A stretch of 5,013 bases of DNA from Chloroflexota bacterium (GTDB lineage Bacteria > Chloroflexota > Anaerolineae > Anaerolineales > UBA11657): contig QWRL01000174.1 in NCBI GenBank assembly GCA_003670425.1, positions 1 through 5,013 on the forward strand. Reading direction: 5' to 3'. The notes under the pieces were generated by a model. That model did no database searches. It had not been told where the DNA came from and saw only the letters and a list, made by a program, of their open reading frames with translations. Position 1 is the stretch's first letter. Each line of letters starts with the position of its first letter. This document shows positions 1 through 5,013 of this stretch, piece by piece. The position numbers and the translations under genes are program-made.

Positions 1-547
1 GCGCATCCAGCAGCCAGATGTGCCAGCGCTCGTTTGGAAGAAAGCCGGCACCATCCATTTTGTAGCTGAGGCGCTTGATGTGGCGCGCAACGACGCCGAG
101 CTTTTTTTTGTGCGCGTCGCGTTCGCGCTCGGCCGCATCGGCATCCTGCTTCTGAAACTCGAAAACCAGCTGCCGGCCTGAAGGCGCCCAGCTGAGCTGG
201 CCGAAGCTGCCGTGCAGCGCAGTCAGCGGACGCGCTTCGCCGCCATGCAGTGGCATGCTGAAGATCTGGAATTGCCCGGCCGTGCCGCGATCGGAAAGAA
301 ACGCGATCGCGCGCCCATCGGGAGACCAGCGCGGCTGCATGTCTGTGTGGCTGCCAAACGTAAACTGGCGCGGGCGCCCGCTGCCGGTGGGCACCAGCCA
401 CAAATTGCTGTACTTCTTTTCTGTGCGGCGGTCAACGCGCTGCAGCACATACACCACATGAACGCCATCTGGCGAAAGCATGCAATCGGTAAGCAGCTGA
501 AACCGGTACAGGTGCGCAGCAGTGATGAGTGGTTTTGACGGCGGCAT
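1..547 (-). CDS. S9-family serine peptidase (acylaminoacyl-peptidase type), N-terminal part, cut by window edge
   Basis: The visible 182 residues begin MPPSKPLITA and are open to the left edge. They resemble the beta-propeller that precedes the alpha/beta-hydrolase domain of prolyl-oligopeptidase-family (S9) enzymes, which cleave short peptides and are usually cytosolic. Propeller-blade signatures are visible: SPDG at residues 25-28, WSPDG at 74-78 followed by IAFLSDR, and WAPSG at 120-124 followed by a hydrophobic strand. A charged linker (about 133-150) then leads into RHIKRLSYKMDGAG and a WHIWLLD strand, a stretch I associate with bacterial S9 acyl-peptide hydrolases. The catalytic Ser-Asp-His domain would lie outside the window, so activity cannot be judged. 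The ATG at 547-545 is chosen because an AGAGG ribosome-binding site sits 10 bp upstream and a TACAAT box lies further up. No signal peptide is seen. A TolB/WD40-like propeller protein is the alternative. It is transcribed divergently from the PLD-like gene. Confidence 0.83.
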   Translation of the reverse strand, partial: MPPSKPLITAAHLYRFQLLTDCMLSPDGVHVVYVLQRVDRRTEKKYSNLWLVPTGSGRPRQFTFGSHTDMQPRWSPDGRAIAFLSDRGTAGQFQIFSMPLHGGEARPLTALHGSFGQLSWAPSGRQLVFEFQKQDADAAERERDAHKKKLGVVARHIKRLSYKMDGAGFLPNERWHIWLLDA

Positions 548-557
548 GCTTGTTGTA

Positions 558-562
558 CCTCT
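558..562 (-). promoter_or_regulatory. Ribosome binding site of the S9 peptidase gene
   Basis: The minus strand reads AGAGG here, with 10 bases between it and the ATG at 547. It supports that ATG as the start. None of the other genes starting in this window has a comparably clear Shine-Dalgarno sequence. Confidence 0.6.
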
Positions 563-573
563 GAACTTGAAGC

Positions 574-579
574 ATTGTA
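574..579 (-). promoter_or_regulatory. Candidate -10 box for the S9 peptidase gene
   Basis: The minus strand reads TACAAT, one base from the TATAAT consensus. A transcript starting about 7 bases downstream (near 567) would have a leader of roughly 20 bases carrying the AGAGG ribosome-binding site, a sensible geometry. No good TTGACA-like -35 is visible at 16-18 bp spacing, so the call rests on the -10 and its position. Confidence 0.35.
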
Positions 580-612
580 GCGGATGCTGTGGTGCGCTTG
601 ATTGCGCGGCTG

Positions 613-618
613 TACAAT
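613..618 (+). promoter_or_regulatory. Candidate -10 box for the PLD-VanW operon
   Basis: The plus strand reads TACAAT (within TGTACAATTTT), an AT-rich patch in GC-rich DNA. The predicted transcription start falls near 625, which is 18 bases before the ATG at 643 and coincides with an in-frame GTG at 625. The -35 region (about 590-595, TGGTGC) is not recognisable. If this box is real, the GTG at 589 would lie upstream of the promoter and could not be the start. Confidence 0.33.
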
Positions 619-642
619 TTTGGCGTGCATGCATCGAAGCGC

Positions 643-1710
643 ATGTGGAAAATTGTGGCGCTGTGCTGTGGGGCGGCGCTGCTGGGCGCTGCGTGCGACG
701 CACCGCCGGTGCAGTTGCAGCCCACCGCACTTCCGGCTGCGGGCAGTGCAGCAATTCAGGTCTTCTTTACCCGCCCGCAGGACCCGGATGATCCCAGCCG
801 GCACACGAACGGCGTGGACCAGTACGTGATTGCGGCAATTGGCGCCGCAGCCACCAGCGTCGACATTGCCGCATACGACATCAACCTGCAGTCCGTGACA
901 GATGCGCTGCTGGCTGCCAAACTGCGCGGGGTGCAGGTGCGCGTGGTGACCGACACGGATAACCTTGGGCGCTCGCCGATTGCGCAGCTGCGCAGTGTGG
1001 GAATTCCGGTGACGGGCGACGGGCGCAGTGCGCTTATGCATGATAAATTTATAGTGGTCGATGGCATAATAATGTTTACCGGCTCATGGAACCCAACTGA
1101 TAACGACACATGGCGCAACAACAACAACCTCGTGCGCATCACCGCGGCGCCGATTCTGCAAAACTACATTGTAGAGTTTGCGGAGATGCTGCAGCCCGCG
1201 GGCTTTGGCCCGCGCTCGCCTGCGACCACGCCTTTTGCAAGCACTGCAATTGACGGCGTTTTGGTTGAGACCTACTTCTCGCCGGAGGACGGCGTTGCAG
1301 CGCAGATTCTTGACGAGCTGCGCAGCGCACAGCGCACCGTGCACTTCATGGCTTTCTCCTTTACGCGCCAGGACTTTGCGGACGTGCTGCTAGAACGCGC
1401 GGCTGCAGGCGTGGCGGTGAGCGGTGTGTTTGAGAAGCGCTTGCTGAATGAGAACGGCCGTAAAGTTTTTGAGCGCCTGCAGACTGCCGGTGTGCCGGTG
1501 CTTGTGGACGGCAACCGCTACACAATGCACCACAAAGTTTTCGTGATTGATGCGGCAACAGTTGTAACGGGCTCCTACAACTTCAGCGCTTCGGCGGAGG
1601 ACAGCAACGATGAAAATGTGATCATCGTGCATGGGACGGCGCTGGCGGGCTTGTTCGAGACGGAGTTTGACGAAGTGTGGGCGCGCGCGGCGCGCTCAGC
1701 CGTGCCATGA
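643..1710 (+). CDS. Exported phospholipase-D-like (two HKD motifs) lipoprotein
   Basis: This 355-residue protein of the PLD superfamily has two HxKx4D catalytic motifs. The first is H133/K135/D140 (HDKFIVVD), followed by the GSWN strand at about 147-150 and the RNNNN stretch near 158-162. The second is H296/K298/D303 (HHKVFVID), followed by GSYNFS and a downstream NDEN. Two HKD half-sites normally form one active site using a phospho-histidine intermediate. Family members act on phospholipids (phospholipase D, cardiolipin synthase) or on nucleic acid, and the substrate cannot be told from sequence. The N-terminus MWKIVALCCGAALLGAAC fits a lipoprotein signal with a permissive lipobox (LGAAC, Cys18), so the enzyme is probably anchored outside the membrane. 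The ATG at 643 is preferred. In-frame GTGs at 625 (giving a more basic n-region) and 589 are alternatives, and no strong Shine-Dalgarno decides between them. Its stop overlaps the VanW start, implying one operon. Confidence 0.9.
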   Translation: MWKIVALCCGAALLGAACDAPPVQLQPTALPAAGSAAIQVFFTRPQDPDDPSRHTNGVDQYVIAAIGAAATSVDIAAYDINLQSVTDALLAAKLRGVQVRVVTDTDNLGRSPIAQLRSVGIPVTGDGRSALMHDKFIVVDGIIMFTGSWNPTDNDTWRNNNNLVRITAAPILQNYIVEFAEMLQPAGFGPRSPATTPFASTAIDGVLVETYFSPEDGVAAQILDELRSAQRTVHFMAFSFTRQDFADVLLERAAAGVAVSGVFEKRLLNENGRKVFERLQTAGVPVLVDGNRYTMHHKVFVIDAATVVTGSYNFSASAEDSNDENVIIVHGTALAGLFETEFDEVWARAARSAVP

Positions 1711-3551
1711 GCGGGTTTTGGCGCTTGGTATTTACCGCGGGCTGCGTGTGCATGCTGGGCGTGAGCGCACTTGGGCTGGGAGTCGGCGCGCTGGAGGTGG
1801 CCCACTACGACCGCATCTATCCGGGCGTGAGCGTGTGGGGCGTGAATGTGGGCGGGCTGACATTGAATGGCGCGCTTGAACGGCTGAGCCGGCAGCTGGA
1901 CTTTTTGCAGGCGGAAGCCGTAACGCTGCGCGCAGCGGGCGCCGTGTGGCGCGCAACTCCGGCGCAGCTGGGAGTAAGCGTGGATCTGGTTGGGCCGGTT
2001 CAGGCGGCCTATGCCTTCGGGCGCAGCGGTGATCTGGTGGCGGATTTGCTTGCACACTGGCAGGGCTTCTACGCCGGGCTGCGCCTGGCGCCTGTGATTG
2101 TGCTGGACCAGAATCGCACCGAGGCCTTCATTGCGCAGCTGGCACTGGAGACGCAGGCTGAGGCGCGCGAAGCAACGCTTAGTGTGGTGGATGGCAGGGT
2201 GCAAGTAACGCCGGGACAGCTCGGGCGGACGGTTGATGTGCGCGCTGCCAGCACACAACTTATGCTGCCGCTTACCAGCTTCACCGGCGCGGACATTCAA
2301 CTGGCGGTAAACGAGTTCAAGCCGGCGATCGGCGATGCCACGCTGCAGGCGGCGCTGGCCGAGCGCATCGTCAGCGAGCCGTTGGTGCTCTTCATTGCTG
2401 ACCCGCGTGCGGGCGACAGCGATGCGTGGACGCTGGACCGCAAGCTGCTGGTTGAGATGCTGGTTTTGCAGCGCGTGGAGCAGGCGGATGGCAGCGCAAC
2501 TTTTGCGGTGGGCCTGCGGCAGGACAGCCTGCGCGCATTTCTTGAATACGCGGCTACGCACACGGGCGTTGCGCCGCGCGATGCACGCTTCACCTTTGAT
2601 GTGGAGCAGCAGGCGCTGCGGGAGTTGAAGCCGGGCACGCCGGGGCGTGCACTCAACATCGACCGCACACTTGCGGCCATCAACTCCGGCCTGCCGCAGG
2701 CGCAACATCGCATTGCACTGGAGTTTGACACGCTGCAGCCGCCGGTATCCGGCAGCACAAACGCAGCCGACCTTGGCATCCGGCAGCTGGTGGCCGAAGC
2801 CACAACCCACTTTCGCGGATCGAGCAATGCGCGCATCCAAAATATTCTGGCCGGCGCAGCGAATGCGCGCGGCGTGTTGGTGGCGCCGGGCGCCGAGTTC
2901 TCATTCAACAATGCGCTTGGTGATGTTTCGCTGGACAAGGGCTTTGCGGAAGCGCTGGTAATTTTTGCCGGGCGCACGGTGCAGGGCGTGGGCGGCGGCA
3001 TCTGCCAGGTAAGCACCACCGCATTTCGCGCCGCCTACTTTGCGGGCTACCCGATCATCGAGCGCAACTCGCACGCGTATCGCGTTGGCTATTACGAGCA
3101 GGGGCCCAACAGCCCCGGCCCCGGCCTGGATGCCACCGTGTTCAGCCCGGTGGCTGACTTTCGTTTCCGCAATGACCGCGACGCATGGTTGCTGGTTGAC
3201 AGTGAAGTGGATGCTGCGCAGCAGTCGGTGACCTACCGCTTCTACAGCACAACCGACGGACGCGAAGTCAAGGTATCGCAGGCGCTGGTTGCAAATGTGA
3301 GCAAGCCTGAAGTGGCACGCTACGAACCCGCTGCCGATCTGGAGGCGGGGGAGATCAAGCAGGTGGAATGGGAGTATCCCGGTGCAGATGTTGAAGTGCA
3401 GCGCACGGTAACGCGCGCGGGCAGTGCGCTTTTCTCTGATACCACCCGCACCCAGTATCAACCCTGGCAGGCGGTTTACAAATTTGGTGCGGGTGCGCTG
3501 CTGCCTGCGGGCGCACTGGTGGTGGAAGCGGTGCCGGCGCCGGGCGGCTAG
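1707..3551 (+). CDS. VanW-family membrane-anchored protein with YoaR-like putative peptidoglycan-binding repeats
   Basis: This protein has 614 residues. Residues about 5-29 form an N-terminal transmembrane segment, so the rest is probably extracytoplasmic. It is followed by IYPGVSVWGVNVGGLT (37-52), typical of YoaR-like proteins, and two related putative peptidoglycan-binding segments (about 137-205 and 271-348). The VanW core spans about 376-490, with PGAEFSFN at 394-401, GGGICQVSTT at 429-438, an Arg/His strand with His456, and LDATVFSP at 474-481. The C-terminal part (about 540-596, ending TQYQPWQAVYKFGAG) is G5-like. VanW was named from vanB-type vancomycin-resistance clusters, but its biochemical role is unclear to me. 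No other van gene is nearby, so calling it a resistance gene would be unjustified; a cell-wall role is inferred from the architecture. ATG 1707 is chosen because it overlaps the upstream TGA (ATGA) and places the transmembrane segment at the N-terminus. An in-frame GTG at 1677 would add ten residues. There is no Shine-Dalgarno, so translation is probably coupled. Confidence 0.94.
   Translation: MSGFWRLVFTAGCVCMLGVSALGLGVGALEVAHYDRIYPGVSVWGVNVGGLTLNGALERLSRQLDFLQAEAVTLRAAGAVWRATPAQLGVSVDLVGPVQAAYAFGRSGDLVADLLAHWQGFYAGLRLAPVIVLDQNRTEAFIAQLALETQAEAREATLSVVDGRVQVTPGQLGRTVDVRAASTQLMLPLTSFTGADIQLAVNEFKPAIGDATLQAALAERIVSEPLVLFIADPRAGDSDAWTLDRKLLVEMLVLQRVEQADGSATFAVGLRQDSLRAFLEYAATHTGVAPRDARFTFDVEQQALRELKPGTPGRALNIDRTLAAINSGLPQAQHRIALEFDTLQPPVSGSTNAADLGIRQLVAEATTHFRGSSNARIQNILAGAANARGVLVAPGAEFSFNNALGDVSLDKGFAEALVIFAGRTVQGVGGGICQVSTTAFRAAYFAGYPIIERNSHAYRVGYYEQGPNSPGPGLDATVFSPVADFRFRNDRDAWLLVDSEVDAAQQSVTYRFYSTTDGREVKVSQALVANVSKPEVARYEPAADLEAGEIKQVEWEYPGADVEVQRTVTRAGSALFSDTTRTQYQPWQAVYKFGAGALLPAGALVVEAVPAPGG
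2115..2321 (+). repeat. First putative peptidoglycan-binding repeat in the VanW protein
   Basis: This protein-level repeat covers residues about 137-205 of the VanW protein. It has a helical start (RTEAFIAQLA), a strand with VDGRVQVTPG, then QLGRTVDV and a second helix. It pairs with the segment encoded at 2517-2750 through the shared pattern PGxxGRxhxh (h is hydrophobic). It resembles the PG_binding_4 domain as I remember it. No binding has been shown here. Confidence 0.6.
2517..2750 (+). repeat. Second putative peptidoglycan-binding repeat in the VanW protein
   Basis: This protein-level repeat covers residues about 271-348. It again has an N-terminal helix (DSLRAFLEYA), a strand, KPGTPGRALNID and a second helix (RTLAAINSGL), then a strand ending in QPPVS just before the VanW core. 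The match to the first copy is in pattern rather than identity, indicating an old duplication. Confidence 0.6.
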
Positions 3552-3566
3552 CGCTGCGGGCGCGCG
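3552..3566. other. 15-bp convergent gap with no visible terminator
   Basis: The VanW and bactofilin stop codons face each other across 15 bases (GC-rich, GCGCTGCGGGCGCGC). I see no stem followed by a T-run on either strand, so neither operon has a recognisable intrinsic terminator here. Confidence 0.55.
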
Positions 3567-3920
3567 CTACTCCAGCAGCAGCAGCTCGCCCTGAAAGCTG
3601 CTGTCCTCCTCGGATGAAAATTCGCGTGTGGTGATGTTTCCGTAGACTTGCGCGCCGGATAGAAGACCCACCACCTGCGCCTGTATGCTGGCGCGCACTG
3701 TGCCGGCAATCAGAACTTGCTGCGCCTGCAGCGTGGCCGTTACTTGCGCTTGTGAGCCGACAAAAATTGTTGCCGTCGCGTGCACCGCCCCCGCGCACGC
3801 GCCTTCAATGCGCACGCTGCCCTCGACATGCAGTGTGCCGTTGAAGCTGCTTTGCGCAGCAAGCACCGTTTGGGCGGTGGCTGCGCGCTGCCATGGGTCA
3901 GACTTGCGGCTGCTGAACAT
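3567..3920 (-). CDS. Bactofilin (short, single-domain polymer-forming protein)
   Basis: This 117-residue protein has the bactofilin beta-helix pattern. FNGTLHVEGSVRIEG (26-40) opens the core, and successive short strands with small residues follow: IFVGSQAQVTATLQAQQVLIAGTVRASIQAQ by pattern at about 52-82, then LLSGAQVYGNITT (86-98). The core closes with SSFQGELLL. Bactofilins polymerise without nucleotide into filaments that often scaffold cell-wall enzymes at the membrane. The N-terminus MFSSRKSDP resembles the short MFxxx-basic membrane-targeting peptide known from Caulobacter BacA. Its length suits the minimal class, with only about 25 residues before the core and almost no tail. The gene lies 12 bp downstream of the partial minus-strand gene, with no Shine-Dalgarno before the ATG (upstream bases TCAATTTCAATC), so coupling to its neighbour is likely. 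The gene symbol is left blank because bactofilin names are lineage-specific. Confidence 0.92.
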   Translation of the reverse strand: MFSSRKSDPWQRAATAQTVLAAQSSFNGTLHVEGSVRIEGACAGAVHATATIFVGSQAQVTATLQAQQVLIAGTVRASIQAQVVGLLSGAQVYGNITTREFSSEEDSSFQGELLLLE

Positions 3921-3932
3921 GATTGAAATTGA

Positions 3933-5013
3933 TTACGGCTGGATCGTGATCGTCGTCAGTAGCGCGCGCTCTGCATCGGCGGTGCCGCCCGTCACTGGCA
4001 GGCGCTGTTCGGTGGCACGGTCCACCAAGCCAACCAGCACCTGATAGCTGCCGCTGGCACTTGCCGGCAGTTGCAGTGCGTGTGTGTCACTTACATATTC
4101 GCCGGGCAGCCAACCGGTGGTCGGGCGCGCCCAGTTTGCGGGCACCGCATCATGCTGCGCAATTATTGTTCCGTCCGGCGCCACCACATGCACGAACACG
4201 GCCAGTTCTGCGGGCGGAGTCTTTAGCGCGCGCCATTCCAGTTGCAGCTGAAGTTGCGAGCCGGCAGCCGGTTGTGCGGGTTGCAGCGTAAACCCGGCCA
4301 ACTCAACATCTGTGCCGAATTGCAATGCAGTTTGATTAGCTGTGGCGGTTGGTTCATATCGCCGCTCGGGCAGTTCAATGCGCAGTGTGTCTGGCAGTGT
4401 GATGGCGGCGCCATTGGAAGCAACTTGCCACGCATGTGCGCCGGCCGGAATATTTGCGGGCAACCGCACAAGGTAGCGCCCGCGCCAAACATCGCCCGGC
4501 AGCCATGCTGAAGTTGGGAAGCCCGGCGTGGGCTGCGTAGTGAAAGCAAGTTCGGTGCCTGCGAGCGAGATCGAGATGGGTACATCCGCCGCGAGCGGCT
4601 GGTCTGACTTCCAAAGCAATCCAACCGCCATCTGCTCGCCTGGCATTGCGCTGCTGCGGTCCGGTACAAACGCCAGCAGCTTGAGGCCGGCTGCAAGTGT
4701 GGCGGGGGACGGTAACAATCCTGATTCGCCGGTCACATCCGGTGGCGCGGCTGGCCGCGCAACAGTTAGCGTGGCGATCTCGAAGCGCCCTTTGTTGCCG
4801 GCCATTGCAGGCGCAAGTACGCGTGCCGGCTGCAGCGTGCTGACGTCGAAGATGCTTGCGTAGACGCGGTAGTTTCCGGGGGGCGTGCCTGCCAGCAGCA
4901 TGTACTGGCGCACAAACTGCGCAGTCTCACCAACCGGCCAGTACATTGTGGGCGGTGGTTCCTGGTGCCAGCGTGGCACCAGGGTCTCTTTGGGATTTAG
5001 CGTCCAGTTGATG
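3933..5013 (-). CDS. C-terminal part of a large protein with repeated beta-sandwich modules; function unknown
   Basis: The frame is open to the right edge and codes for 359 residues, ending TTITIQP. The true start lies outside: the in-frame GTG at 4979 is preceded by uninterrupted coding (INWTLNPKETL), so it is not convincing as a start. The visible part is rich in Pro, Ala, Leu and Thr, with no transmembrane segment and no cysteine. It is built of two full modules and the end of a third, each with a run of beta strands, a P-T-x-x-W-L-P-G-D/E turn, a strand ending LPA, and a G-x-Y-x-V-like strand. I recall similar tails on Chloroflexota membrane glycosyltransferase-like (GT39/ArnT-type) proteins, so the missing N-terminus may be a multi-spanning enzyme; this is inference. 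The architecture suggests extracellular, possibly carbohydrate-related, beta domains. It is probably co-transcribed with the bactofilin. Confidence 0.82.
   Translation of the reverse strand, partial: INWTLNPKETLVPRWHQEPPPTMYWPVGETAQFVRQYMLLAGTPPGNYRVYASIFDVSTLQPARVLAPAMAGNKGRFEIATLTVARPAAPPDVTGESGLLPSPATLAAGLKLLAFVPDRSSAMPGEQMAVGLLWKSDQPLAADVPISISLAGTELAFTTQPTPGFPTSAWLPGDVWRGRYLVRLPANIPAGAHAWQVASNGAAITLPDTLRIELPERRYEPTATANQTALQFGTDVELAGFTLQPAQPAAGSQLQLQLEWRALKTPPAELAVFVHVVAPDGTIIAQHDAVPANWARPTTGWLPGEYVSDTHALQLPASASGSYQVLVGLVDRATEQRLPVTGGTADAERALLTTITIQP
3936..4310 (-). repeat. Last beta-sandwich module of the partial protein
   Basis: This protein-level module begins DVELAGFTLQP, continues through a LQLQLEWRAL strand and VFVHVVAPDG, then PTTGWLPGE, LPASASGSYQVLVGLVD and TITIQP at the C-terminus. 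It matches the preceding module in order, spacing and key residues; the two PTxxWLPG motifs are 131 residues apart. Confidence 0.65.
4371..4697 (-). repeat. Middle beta-sandwich module of the partial protein
   Basis: This module contains LLAFVPDRSS, a PGEQMAVGLLWKSD strand pair, DVPISISLAGTEL, PTSAWLPGD, LPANIPAG and a terminal LRIEL strand. It aligns with the last module at the PT-x-x-WLPG-D/E turn and the following LPA strand. Confidence 0.65.
4755..5012 (-). repeat. Partial first beta-sandwich module
   Basis: Only the second half of this module is inside the window. PPPTMYWPVGETAQFVRQY aligns with PTTGWLPGEY of the last module. PPGNYRVYASIFDVSTLQPARVL aligns by pattern with SGSYQVLVGLVDRATEQRLPV, and LTVAR matches the closing strand. 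Confidence 0.5.
4961..4983. repeat. Perfect inverted repeat, 10-bp arms with 3-base loop
   Basis: The left arm CCTGGTGCCA (4961-4970) and right arm TGGCACCAGG (4974-4983) are exact reverse complements around GCG. On the minus strand the element lies inside the partial gene and encodes LVPRWHQ. On the plus strand it is followed by GTCTCTTT, too weak a T-run to call a terminator. Confidence 0.7.

Noticed and set aside
223..1041. A 272-codon minus-strand open frame spanning the S9 peptidase start and the PLD gene
   Set aside because: It crosses the divergent promoter region and two real genes in the wrong frame, and its translation is His/Arg/Cys-rich without domain character.
643..1710. Anti-phage defence nuclease interpretation of the PLD-like gene
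   Set aside because: HKD nucleases do occur in defence systems, but this protein has an export/lipoprotein signal and no helicase, NTPase or other defence partner beside it.
1575..2840. A 421-codon open frame on the minus strand opposite the PLD-VanW genes
   Set aside because: It lies antisense to two well-supported genes. Its translation is rich in Arg, His, Cys and Gln with no recognisable domain, as expected from a shadow frame of GC-rich coding DNA.
1707..3551. Reading the VanW gene as vancomycin resistance
   Set aside because: No vanA/B ligase, vanH, vanX, vanY or two-component regulator is present. VanW domains are widespread in bacteria with no link to resistance.
3579..3603. Stem CAGCAGC / GCTGCTG with an 11-base loop, a possible terminator for the VanW operon
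   Set aside because: No T-run follows on the plus strand and it lies in the bactofilin coding end. The arms come from repeated Leu/Ser codons.
4977..4979. GTG at 4979 as the start of the minus-strand beta-module protein
   Set aside because: The frame is open upstream to the window edge with the same protein character, no ribosome-binding site is visible, and the start would cut a module in half.

Overview
The window is GC-rich and densely coding. It holds five protein-coding genes, two of them cut by the window edges, and no RNA gene, CRISPR array or mobile element that I can see. The gene set and protein style suggest a Chloroflexota (Anaerolineae/Caldilineae-like) bacterium. The pointers are a membrane-anchored YoaR/VanW protein with a G5-like tail, an exported two-HKD phospholipase-D-like protein, a short bactofilin, and a protein ending in repeated beta-sandwich modules. 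The taxonomic call is inference from remembered family resemblance, not from a search.

Layout: at the left edge, the N-terminal 182 residues of an S9-family (prolyl oligopeptidase / acylaminoacyl-peptidase type) serine peptidase run leftwards out of the window (1-547, minus). A 95-bp divergent intergenic region (548-642) holds two outward-facing TACAAT boxes, one for each direction. Rightwards from it runs a two-gene operon: a PLD-like lipoprotein (643-1710) overlapping by an ATGA junction with a VanW-domain membrane protein (1707-3551). Only 15 bp later comes a convergent minus-strand pair: a bactofilin (3567-3920), and 12 bp upstream of it the C-terminal 359 residues of a larger protein whose start lies beyond the right edge (3933-5013).

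Working together: four of the five products look like cell-envelope proteins. They are a lipid-anchored HKD hydrolase/transferase, a membrane-anchored protein with peptidoglycan-binding-like repeats, a membrane-associated cytoskeletal scaffold, and a protein with repeated extracellular-style beta modules. No system known to me joins all of them. The most defensible unit is the translationally coupled PLD-VanW pair, followed by the bactofilin with its upstream partner. I do not see convincing evidence for a wholly new system. The points most worth a second look are the PLD-VanW coupling, the Cys/His/Asp set in the VanW core, the bactofilin pairing and its membrane-targeting-like N-terminus, and a perfect 10-bp-arm hairpin inside coding sequence near the right edge.
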